From: an uncultured bacterium
GTDB lineage: Bacteria > Patescibacteriota > Microgenomatia > UBA1400 > PJMF01
DNA length: 8,546 nt
Assembly (NCBI GenBank): GCA_903891335.1
Contig: CAITDX010000084.1
Coordinates: 1-8,546, forward strand
Reading direction: 5' to 3'
Of the stretch, positions 1-5,833 are shown one piece after another. Both the position numbers and the translations under genes were made by a program. The notes beneath the pieces are model-generated. The model did no database searches. It worked only from the letters and a program-made list of their open reading frames with translations, and was not told where the DNA came from. Position 1 is the stretch's first letter; each line of letters begins with the position of its first letter.

Positions 1-2
1 CG

Positions 3-2687
3 CTTGGAACACGTACCAGTCAAAAATTTAACTATCTTTGGGGAGTGCAAAATGCATTAGCAATCGACCTTCGACAAGTAGTTAATCGCTATGGTAAAGC
101 ATCGTCTTTAGTTAAAACTAATTTTGATGTAGCAGTTAAAGAAGTTTTAAGTGGTTCAATGGCTGAACTCAATGAAAGACTTTCAGTCTTAAATATTTGG
201 ACCATGCTGTCATTTATGACGATTGCTTCTGCGATTGCTAGATTTCCACAGAGAGGACTAAAGTCTTTTGTCGACGCTGCAGTTTATGCTGGCTTAGGGT
301 TGCAAGTTATAAGGCAAGTTGAAAAAGGTAAAGTGAGACAGGTTTTGGAGATAATTAGTGGTGAATTTGGTAGTTTAACTTCTAAAATCAATAAGTATTC
401 AGAAGATTTACAACATAAAGCCTTGATGAGTCAAGAATTAGTCGGTCATGATCCTGGTGTAAAAAAGATGGCAGAGTTAAGAGATTTGATCACTTTTCTT
501 AAAAATGTGCCTTCAGGAATTGTGGCTGAGTCTTTGCCTTTAATAGCATCGACGATAGGCTCGCTTTTAGTCGGCGATAGTTTTACCAGCGCTGCTTTTT
601 CTGTTGGTCAAGTAGCTAGACAAGCGGTGCATAAGCTGGGCACCTTTATGACTTATAAAGGTGCCCAAGCTAGTCGAATGAGGTCTAGGACTGCGATTAT
701 TGAGGATTTACAAGAAATTAAAAAATCAGTTTTTGGACCCTTGACCGATGAAGCATTGGCCGAGTGGCAAATTCCTGAAAAAGTTGACTGGCACTCTTTG
801 CCACATAGAATTGAAATTGGGCAAATTGGCGTTCCTCCTTTTAATCGAGCTACTGACGGTTCGTTAGTCGAATTGTTTAAATTTGAACCTGGTTTTGTTC
901 TAGAAAAAGGGAAAATCTACCCCATCATTGGTGAGAATGGTACAGGAAAAACTCTGTTAATGACTGTGCTCTCTGGTGAAGTTGCTGGAATTATCGAAGA
1001 AACTAAAATTACTTGGGGAGGAAAAGACACGCGTCAAATGAATGCTGATCAGCACCGACGCATGTTTAAGCGAATTTTTTCTACAGAAACGGATGACCTG
1101 CGCATTTTACTAGCTAAAGCACTGCTGCATGAGGGCGATGTGCGAAAAAACAAACTAGGTTTTAGCATCGACAAAGACAAATTGCTTAATTGGGCTCTTG
1201 GTAAAACTAATTACGATGAATTAGAGCAGAAGGTCTCTCAAACCTTAGAAGATTGGAAGGTTAAAATTCACGCTACGTTGCCATGGCATATGAAAAATCT
1301 GCGTCCAAGTGGTATGCAGAGAGCAATAGCAAATCTAGCTTTTCATTGTTTGGTTGATGAGCCTCTTAATTTACTTATTGATGAGGCTGGTGGGGAGCTC
1401 GATAGCAGGCGAATTGATGACTACGTTGATTTACTCAATATCCTATCTGAGCAAGGGTTATTGCCAGGAGCAGTTTTGGTTGCAGTGAATAAAGATGTGG
1501 GTAAGTGGATGCTGACTGCTAGGACAGCATATATTGACACAAGAGACGATGTTCAAGGGCATGTTTTAGATGGCACTATCGCCACCGAGAACTTGAGTGA
1601 ACGACTCGGCGCAGATCTGTCAAGAGAATATAATGCCTTTTTTGAATTGGGTCAGCCCATGTCTCCAGAACAGTTTTTGGTTTGGTTGACTTATGGACCA
1701 GGTAAAGAATTTGATTTGCAAGCCGAGCCCCTCAAGTCTAGCTGCTATTCTCGACAAAAAACAGATGATTTTGATGGTTTAAATCATATGGAGTGGATAA
1801 CAAAAAGTGGGGTGATGAATTTTGAATCTGGAAAATATGCAGATTATTTGAAAACTTGTTTGACTAGTTGGTTTGAAAAATTTGCGCAAATAGAAGCTGA
1901 AGGTGGCAATACTAAGCAGGCAGAGATCAGAGAACATTTAAAGCAAATAATCAGTGTTTTATACGCTTTTTACGGTCGAGATAATAGAATTGGCAAGCAC
2001 AGACACTATTTTCGCAATATGGTTGGTACTGTTATTAGCAATTTTAAAGGCAGATGGAATCCAGAGCTACATGAAAAAGTATGGGCCAATTTACTCAATA
2101 CTTATTTGAAACCACTCGTTAAAGAATTAGAGCATTCGTTTAAATACACTGAGCAAGGTACGAGGGTTGTTTATAAAAATTACCCAAAAACATATGAAGA
2201 TAGAATGGCTCTTTTAGAAAACTTTTTAACAGTCGGAGAGCTGCGTGATTTTTTTGATGTTTATTATGAAGATGGTCTGCACGACTACAGCAACCCTCCT
2301 TTTGGAACAATTGCGAAAGATTTAAGAAATCCTAGTCTTGGTGAATACGCTCGAGATGTGTTAAGAAATCTAGAACCATCGAAGGAAAACTTATTTAACA
2401 AGGTGTTGGCAGATCCAGTCGTTCTTTATGAAATCGTTCAACGGCAAACTGCAGCTAGTCTACTTAACACTATTGAGTTTTTTAAATTGGCAATAAATAA
2501 ACTCTCGAAAGAGGATTTGATTTTTTTTGAAACTAAATCAAAAGAAATTCAGCTGCCATACTATGAAAAAGGATTGAGAACCTACCGAAGTTTTTGGGAC
2601 TTAGTTGCTCATCCAAGAAGTGACGAAATTGATGGTAACTGGCTTAATCAGTTTGTTAGACAACGTTTTGCTGCACTTATTGTTTAG
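3..2687 (+). CDS. ABC-exporter-like ATPase with long unknown C-terminal region (5' truncated)
   Basis: The reading frame is open to the left edge of the window. The GTG at 45 is therefore probably internal and the N-terminus is missing. Residues are counted from that GTG. Moderately hydrophobic stretches at about 50-67, 75-90 and 159-195, with a helical region between, look like the later membrane helices of an ABC exporter. An ATP-binding domain follows: Walker A GENGTGKT at 296-303, signature-like PSGMQR at 421-426, Walker B LNLLIDE at 441-447, and D-loop GELD at 450-453. Several positions are unusual. The signature is PSGMQ rather than LSGGQ, no Gln is seen where the Q-loop should be (around 345-350), and the H-loop position appears to be Asn482. 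Residues about 500-880 form a soluble, charged, Tyr/Phe-rich region that I do not recognise. Family membership is fairly secure; substrate and transport activity are unknown. It ends 11 bases from the convergent ftsB-like gene. Confidence 0.75.
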   Translation, partial: LGTRTSQKFNYLWGVQNALAIDLRQVVNRYGKASSLVKTNFDVAVKEVLSGSMAELNERLSVLNIWTMLSFMTIASAIARFPQRGLKSFVDAAVYAGLGLQVIRQVEKGKVRQVLEIISGEFGSLTSKINKYSEDLQHKALMSQELVGHDPGVKKMAELRDLITFLKNVPSGIVAESLPLIASTIGSLLVGDSFTSAAFSVGQVARQAVHKLGTFMTYKGAQASRMRSRTAIIEDLQEIKKSVFGPLTDEALAEWQIPEKVDWHSLPHRIEIGQIGVPPFNRATDGSLVELFKFEPGFVLEKGKIYPIIGENGTGKTLLMTVLSGEVAGIIEETKITWGGKDTRQMNADQHRRMFKRIFSTETDDLRILLAKALLHEGDVRKNKLGFSIDKDKLLNWALGKTNYDELEQKVSQTLEDWKVKIHATLPWHMKNLRPSGMQRAIANLAFHCLVDEPLNLLIDEAGGELDSRRIDDYVDLLNILSEQGLLPGAVLVAVNKDVGKWMLTARTAYIDTRDDVQGHVLDGTIATENLSERLGADLSREYNAFFELGQPMSPEQFLVWLTYGPGKEFDLQAEPLKSSCYSRQKTDDFDGLNHMEWITKSGVMNFESGKYADYLKTCLTSWFEKFAQIEAEGGNTKQAEIREHLKQIISVLYAFYGRDNRIGKHRHYFRNMVGTVISNFKGRWNPELHEKVWANLLNTYLKPLVKELEHSFKYTEQGTRVVYKNYPKTYEDRMALLENFLTVGELRDFFDVYYEDGLHDYSNPPFGTIAKDLRNPSLGEYARDVLRNLEPSKENLFNKVLADPVVLYEIVQRQTAASLLNTIEFFKLAINKLSKEDLIFFETKSKEIQLPYYEKGLRTYRSFWDLVAHPRSDEIDGNWLNQFVRQRFAALIV

Positions 2688-2698
2688 GTTTTTATTTT

Positions 2699-3118
2699 TC
2701 AAAACAACAATTTTTTCCACTCATCTAGTGAGTTAAGGGTTGTTTCTAGAGTTTGTTTTTGTTGCTGTCTTTCTCTCTCCGGCACCTGCAAAATAATTTC
2801 TCCCGGTTTTTGTCCAAGGAGCTCATTGCGAATGACTTTTTCTCGAGCTAGATCACTTTGATTATTAGCAGTCGCTTGTCGGCTGCGCTCTAGATCAGAT
2901 TCAAGTCCCTGAATTTCTTGCTCGAGTTTTTTGAGACTATTTTCTGACACTTTGGCCTGTTGTTGACTACTGCGGAGTGAAAAAAAAGCCAAGAGAAAAA
3001 GGATGGTGGTGATGAGGATGGCCAATCCAGAAGTCAATGCTGCTGGTTGCTTTAGTGCTGGTGTCGTGACCGATCGTGGTCGATTACGGCGAGGTGTGTG
3101 AGATGCAGGAAGAGACAT
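2699..3118 (-). CDS. FtsB/DivIC-like septum formation initiator protein
   Basis: This is a predicted bitopic cell-division protein of 139 residues. A basic, Pro-rich cytoplasmic N-terminus (1-27) is followed by one membrane helix (about 28-48), then a Gln/Glu/Lys-rich coiled coil (about 50-90). A conserved tail around 92-107 reads REKVIRNELLGQKPGE, which matches the 'R..L....PGE' ending of the FtsB/DivIC family. In that family the periplasmic coiled coil joins FtsL and FtsQ in the divisome. I chose ATG 3118. A TTG at 3139 would add seven residues (MCYYQIN when read as start), but it has no ribosome-binding site and is less likely. The stop is TGA. The gene converges on the ABC-like gene and diverges from the recombinase gene. 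A perfect TATAAT lies upstream on this strand. The N-terminal basic tail is longer than in E. coli FtsB. Confidence 0.75.
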   Translation of the reverse strand: MSLPASHTPRRNRPRSVTTPALKQPAALTSGLAILITTILFLLAFFSLRSSQQQAKVSENSLKKLEQEIQGLESDLERSRQATANNQSDLAREKVIRNELLGQKPGEIILQVPERERQQQKQTLETTLNSLDEWKKLLF

Positions 3119-3170
3119 ATTGATCTGGTAATAACACAAGCGCTGCTTGTTTATGAACCTACTTTATGAT

Positions 3171-3176
3171 ATTATA
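3171..3176 (-). promoter_or_regulatory. Possible -10 box for the ftsB-like gene
   Basis: The minus strand reads TATAAT exactly here, about 52 bases before the ATG at 3118. No convincing -35 hexamer sits 16-18 bases upstream of it, so this rests on the -10 match alone in an AT-rich divergent spacer. Confidence 0.3.
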
Positions 3177-3221
3177 AGACTTTGATACTAACAACTGCTC
3201 CAGTAATTAGATTGAATCATT

Positions 3222-4088
3222 ATGCACACAAGCCTAATTGATGCGCAAGCCAAGTTCACGGCTCATTTACAAGCGAATGGCAAAGCCCATGCGACGGTAA
3301 TTGCGTATAGTAAAGACATCGAGCAATTAACCGATTTCTTAAGTAAGCGCTCTAAGACTTTATTGGCTGAGGTGACTACTGAAGACATTGAAGATTTCAA
3401 AGAATTACTCAAAAAACAGCGTTACACTAGTAAATCTATTTCACGAAAAATTAATTCAATTAAGGCTTTTTTTCGCTTCTGTCTAGCAGAGGGTTTCATT
3501 GATCACAATCCAACTCAAGAAGTTACTCAACCTAAATTTGACCAGGCTCCTCCTCGGATTTTGTCTCGCCTTGAGTATCGAGCACTTCGCGATTCCTGTC
3601 GAGCTGATTCTCGGATGCATGCGATTGTTGAGATTTTATTGCAAACTGGCATGCGAATTAGCGAATTGGCCAACTTGCAAGTCAGTGATGTCGATCTCGA
3701 GCGAGAATTGATCTATATCCAGGCTCAAAATTCTCGTGAAGCGCGTCGTATTCCATTGAATGCTGCTGCTAAGAAGGCAGTTTTGGATTACTTACGTTTC
3801 CGTCCTCGGGCTAAGGAAAAGACTTTATTTTTGACCAAAACCTGCCGACCCTTTTTGGTGCGCAATATCAGAACTGCAATTGATCGCTATTTTCGTTTAG
3901 CGGGAATCAAAGATGCCAAGGTCAATGATCTTCGTCATACCTTCGTGATCGAGCAACTCAAGGCAGGCACGCCACTCGTGTACGTGTCTCAATTGGTGGG
4001 TCACAAGCGCATCACTACCACTGAGAAATATCTCCACTTAATTGAGGCTCCTGACATGCAGCCAAATATTAAGATCGAAGAGCTCTAA
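3222..4088 (+). CDS. Tyrosine recombinase/integrase, XerC/XerD-like
   Basis: This is a 288-residue site-specific DNA recombinase, the usual length for XerC/XerD. The N-terminal SAM-like core-binding domain covers about 5-95 (with the 'RKINSIKAFFRF' helix) and the catalytic domain about 110-275. Visible catalytic motifs are TGMRISEL with Arg145, DLRHTF with Arg238, VGH with His261, and the nucleophile Tyr270 in TTTEKYLH. Two active-site positions differ from E. coli XerD. The beta-hairpin that normally reads GKGxKeR reads QNSREAR, putting Asn170 at the catalytic Lys position. The HxxR motif reads NDLR, with Asn235 for His. NDLR variants are, as I recall, seen in other bacterial integrase-like proteins, so the enzyme may still be active. 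It could be the chromosome dimer resolvase or a mobile-element integrase. No attachment sites or element boundaries are seen, and the housekeeping neighbours favour a resident gene. The start is ATG, with no clear ribosome-binding site. Confidence 0.85.
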   Translation: MHTSLIDAQAKFTAHLQANGKAHATVIAYSKDIEQLTDFLSKRSKTLLAEVTTEDIEDFKELLKKQRYTSKSISRKINSIKAFFRFCLAEGFIDHNPTQEVTQPKFDQAPPRILSRLEYRALRDSCRADSRMHAIVEILLQTGMRISELANLQVSDVDLERELIYIQAQNSREARRIPLNAAAKKAVLDYLRFRPRAKEKTLFLTKTCRPFLVRNIRTAIDRYFRLAGIKDAKVNDLRHTFVIEQLKAGTPLVYVSQLVGHKRITTTEKYLHLIEAPDMQPNIKIEEL

Positions 4089-4112
4089 TTCAAACGAAGT
4101 TATTTTCGTGAC

Positions 4113-4141
4113 TTGCAATTTTGCTGTTGCAGTACTATACT
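4113..4141 (+). promoter_or_regulatory. Sigma70-type promoter for the trp operon
   Basis: A TTGCAA -35 box (4113-4118) is followed by an exact 17-base spacer and a TATACT -10 box (4136-4141). Transcription would start near 4148, about 27 bases before the trpR-like ATG. It is the best promoter I see in the window, and its -10 box sits inside the palindromic operator region. Confidence 0.65.
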
Positions 4142-4168
4142 GTACTAGTACGCTATTACAAACGTACT
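4131..4168 (+). promoter_or_regulatory. Candidate TrpR operator: nested GTAC palindromes
   Basis: Four GTAC tetramers lie in 38 bases and form three overlapping symmetric elements. These are AGTAC-N6-GTACT (4131-4146), the perfect palindrome GTACTAGTAC (4142-4151), and AGTACG-N10-CGTACT (4147-4168). ACTAGTACGC (4144-4153) also occurs in the E. coli trp operator, whose ideal form is built from GTACTAGT half-sites around TTAA. The elements cover the -10 box and the expected start site, so a bound protein would block transcription. The half-site spacing differs from the enterobacterial operator, so the exact binding register is unknown. Confidence 0.55.
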
Positions 4169-4175
4169 TCGATGT

Positions 4176-4427
4176 ATGAAAAACACAGAAGCTTCTCAGC
4201 TGATTAGAGTGTTGTTGCAGGCCAAAAGTGAGGCAGCGATGCTAGATTTACTTGAAGGTTTGCTTACACCCAGTGAACTCACAGAAATTGCTCGGCGTTT
4301 ACAAATCGTGAAGCTACTTAAGGCAGGTGTCTCACAGAGAGAAATTGCTGAAAAATTAGCAGTGGGTATTGCCACGGTTACTCGGGGTTCACGAGAAATT
4401 AAACAGGGACGATTCGCGAATTTATGA
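4176..4427 (+). CDS. trpR: TrpR-like tryptophan repressor
   Basis: This is an 83-residue all-helical DNA-binding protein of the Trp repressor superfamily (TrpR, YerC/YecD). The core LTPSEL (30-35), ARRLQIV (39-45) and SQREIAEKLAVGIATVTRGS (53-72) aligns well with E. coli TrpR. Positions that bind L-tryptophan in E. coli are kept: Thr44, Arg54 and Arg84 correspond to Thr31, Arg41 and Arg70, with Gly71 after it. DNA-contacting helix-turn-helix positions also match: Gln68, Arg69, Ile79, Ala80, Thr81 and Thr83 correspond to residues 54, 55, 65, 66, 67 and 69. Ser88 is Glu here. It is shorter than E. coli TrpR at the C-terminus. It contains no Trp. It lies directly behind a trp-operator-like promoter and ahead of trpB and trpS, so autoregulation and control of the operon are likely. 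A YerC/YecD-type role without Trp binding remains possible. Confidence 0.8.
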   Translation: MKNTEASQLIRVLLQAKSEAAMLDLLEGLLTPSELTEIARRLQIVKLLKAGVSQREIAEKLAVGIATVTRGSREIKQGRFANL

Positions 4428-4477
4428 AAATGATTAGTTGCTATCAGCACTGGTGGACTACCTCGCTGTGGCGGTAG
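4424..4477 (+). CDS. trpL: trp leader peptide (17 residues, Trp-Trp tandem)
   Basis: The ORF reads MKMISCYQHWWTTSLWR and then TAG. Its ATG overlaps the TGA of the trpR-like gene (ATGA at 4424-4427), so translation may be coupled. A weak AGGGA lies at 4405-4409, and Met3 (4430) is an alternative start. The TGG TGG tandem (4451-4456) is immediately before RNA segment 1 of the attenuator, and the stop codon lies within segment 2. E. coli TrpL ([14 protein letters not shown]) has a similar layout, with a Lys-rich start and a WW pair near the end. Three Trp in 17 codons contrasts with none in TrpR, TrpB or TrpS. The peptide's job is to report tRNA-Trp charging by ribosome stalling, not to act as a protein. 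It is too short for ordinary gene finders. Confidence 0.8.
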   Translation: MKMISCYQHWWTTSLWR

Positions 4478-4531
4478 TTTTTGTTGTGCGCTTAAAAGCA
4501 TAAAAACACCGCCTATTAGGCGGTTTTTTTT
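4451..4531 (+). promoter_or_regulatory. Transcription attenuator upstream of trpB
   Basis: Three alternative RNA pairings can be read directly. In 1:2, ACTACC (4457-4462) pairs with GGTAGT (4473-4478). In 2:3, GGCGGT (4470-4475) pairs perfectly with ACCGCC (4508-4513), extended by TTTTTGT (4478-4484) against ATAAAAA (4500-4506) with one G-U pair. In 3:4, ACCGCCT (4508-4514) pairs with AGGCGGT (4518-4524), followed by a U run. A ribosome stalled on Trp codons 10-11 would cover segment 1, leaving 2 free to sequester 3 and permit read-through. A ribosome at the stop codon would cover segment 2 and allow the terminator. This matches the classical E. coli trp mechanism. Confidence 0.8.
4508..4531 (+). 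terminator. Intrinsic terminator (attenuator 3:4 hairpin)
   Basis: A perfect 7-bp stem ACCGCCT/AGGCGGT with a 3-base ATT loop is followed by eight T (4524-4531, the first of which is also the last stem base). An A run precedes the stem. It stands about 55 bases before the trpB start and is the regulated terminator of the trp attenuator. Confidence 0.85.
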
Positions 4532-4586
4532 ATGCCAAAAAATCAAATAATTAAATATCAAAAAACAAAAATAATAGAAAAAATAT

Positions 4587-5795
4587 ATGAAAAAAATTAA
4601 TACATCAATGACATTACCAAATCAGAACGGTTTTTTTGGTCCCTATGGCGGTCAATTCGTTCCTGAGAAACTACAAGCAGCGCTCCAAGAAGTGGTTGTT
4701 GCGTATGAGGCAGCCAAGCATGATCCAGTTTTTCAGCGAGAATACCATCAATTATTAGCTGATTATGTGGGTCGTCCCTCAGCCTTATTTTTTGCCAAAA
4801 ATCTTAGCAAGAAACTTGGTGGTGCCAAAATATATCTCAAACGAGAAGACCTCAACCATACCGGCGCACACAAGATCAATCACACCTTAGGTGAAGCGCT
4901 TCTGGCCAAGAGAATGGGTAAGAAAAAACTCCTAGCAGAAACGGGAGCAGGTCAACACGGCGTGGCGTTGGCAACCGCAGCGGCTTTAGTGGGATTGGAA
5001 TGTGAGATTCATATGGGAGCGATTGACGTCGCCAAGCAGTATCCCAATGTTTTACGCATGAAATTGTTGGGAGCTCAAGTAGTCGAAGTGAAAAGTGGCG
5101 GGCGTTGTCTAAAAGATGCGGTTGATAGTGCTTTTGCCACGTATATGGCTGATTTCGAGCACACTTTCTTCGCAATTGGCTCGGTGGTGGGTCCTCATCC
5201 GTACCCGATGATGGTGAGAGATTTCCAGGCTGTGGTTGGTAGGGAGGCTCGAGAGCAGTTTCTGGCCAAGGAACAACACCTTCCTGATTATCTGATTGCT
5301 TGTGTGGGTGGAGGCTCTAATGCCATGGGTTTGTTCCATGCTTTTTTGGATGATGAGCAGGTGCAGATGATTGGTGTCGAGCCGGCAGGAAAAAGCTTTA
5401 AGCCTGGTGAACATGCGGCTACTCTGACCTTGGGAAAGCCCGGGACTTTACATGGTATGTTTACTTATCTGCTACAAGATGAAGTTGGCGCGCCAGCTGC
5501 AGTGCACTCAATTGCCTCAGGGCTCGATTATCCAGGAGTTGGTCCACAACATGCGTATTTCAAAGATCAGGGACGAGTGAGATATGAAACAGTGAATGAT
5601 CAAGAGGCTTTGGCTGCATTTCAGTTATTGAGTCAAGTTGAAGGCATCATTCCTGCTTTGGAAAGTGCTCATGCTCTGGCTTACGCGATTAAATTCGCTC
5701 CGACTATCAGCCAAGATCAATCGATTCTCATCAACCTTTCTGGTCGAGGTGATAAGGATGTGGAGTATGTCGGTAAATTATTAGGAATCAGCTAA
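4587..5795 (+). CDS. trpB: Tryptophan synthase beta chain
   Basis: This PLP enzyme condenses indole with L-serine to give L-tryptophan. At 402 residues it has the normal length of the TrpB1 family. Landmarks are GPYGGQFVPE (18-27), the PLP lysine Lys96 in HTGAHKINH, the catalytic Glu118 in ETGAGQHG, the phosphate-binding loop GGGSNAMG (241-248), SGLDYPGVGP (311-320), and Ser386 in LSGRGDKD near the PLP pyridine nitrogen. All key residues look intact. There is no trpA in the window, so the enzyme either works alone on imported indole or pairs with a distant TrpA. The protein contains no tryptophan. The ATG at 4587 follows an A-rich, nearly G-free leader without a Shine-Dalgarno site; Met8 (4608) is an alternative start. 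Expression should depend on the upstream promoter, operator and attenuator. Confidence 0.95.
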   Translation: MKKINTSMTLPNQNGFFGPYGGQFVPEKLQAALQEVVVAYEAAKHDPVFQREYHQLLADYVGRPSALFFAKNLSKKLGGAKIYLKREDLNHTGAHKINHTLGEALLAKRMGKKKLLAETGAGQHGVALATAAALVGLECEIHMGAIDVAKQYPNVLRMKLLGAQVVEVKSGGRCLKDAVDSAFATYMADFEHTFFAIGSVVGPHPYPMMVRDFQAVVGREAREQFLAKEQHLPDYLIACVGGGSNAMGLFHAFLDDEQVQMIGVEPAGKSFKPGEHAATLTLGKPGTLHGMFTYLLQDEVGAPAAVHSIASGLDYPGVGPQHAYFKDQGRVRYETVNDQEALAAFQLLSQVEGIIPALESAHALAYAIKFAPTISQDQSILINLSGRGDKDVEYVGKLLGIS

Positions 5796-5833
5796 AATAA
5801 CTGCTTCTATGGTACGATATCTTTAATCACACT

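Noticed and set aside
3155..3185. dif-like recombination site in the spacer before the recombinase gene
   Set aside because: The imperfect CTTTAT/ATAAG symmetry is AT-rich and lacks convincing 11-base Xer arms; chance is likely.
3499..3711. Plus-strand 70-codon frame inside the recombinase gene
   Set aside because: It overlaps the catalytic domain of a well-supported gene in another frame; a shadow.
3222..4088. Recombinase gene as evidence of an integrated mobile element
   Set aside because: No flanking tRNA, attachment repeats, cargo or phage-like genes; the neighbours are housekeeping genes.
4094..4109. Small hairpin ACGAA-N6-TTCGT after the recombinase gene, as its terminator
   Set aside because: Only five base pairs and no T run follows, so it is too weak to call a terminator.
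4196..4561. Minus-strand frame of 121 codons across the trpR-like gene and attenuator
   Set aside because: It is antisense to a clear repressor gene, a leader peptide and a terminator hairpin, and has no recognisable protein features.
5810..5818. Extended -10 promoter (TGGTACGAT) just before trpS
   Set aside because: No -35 partner, only four of six -10 matches, and it would leave a leader of about 10 bases.
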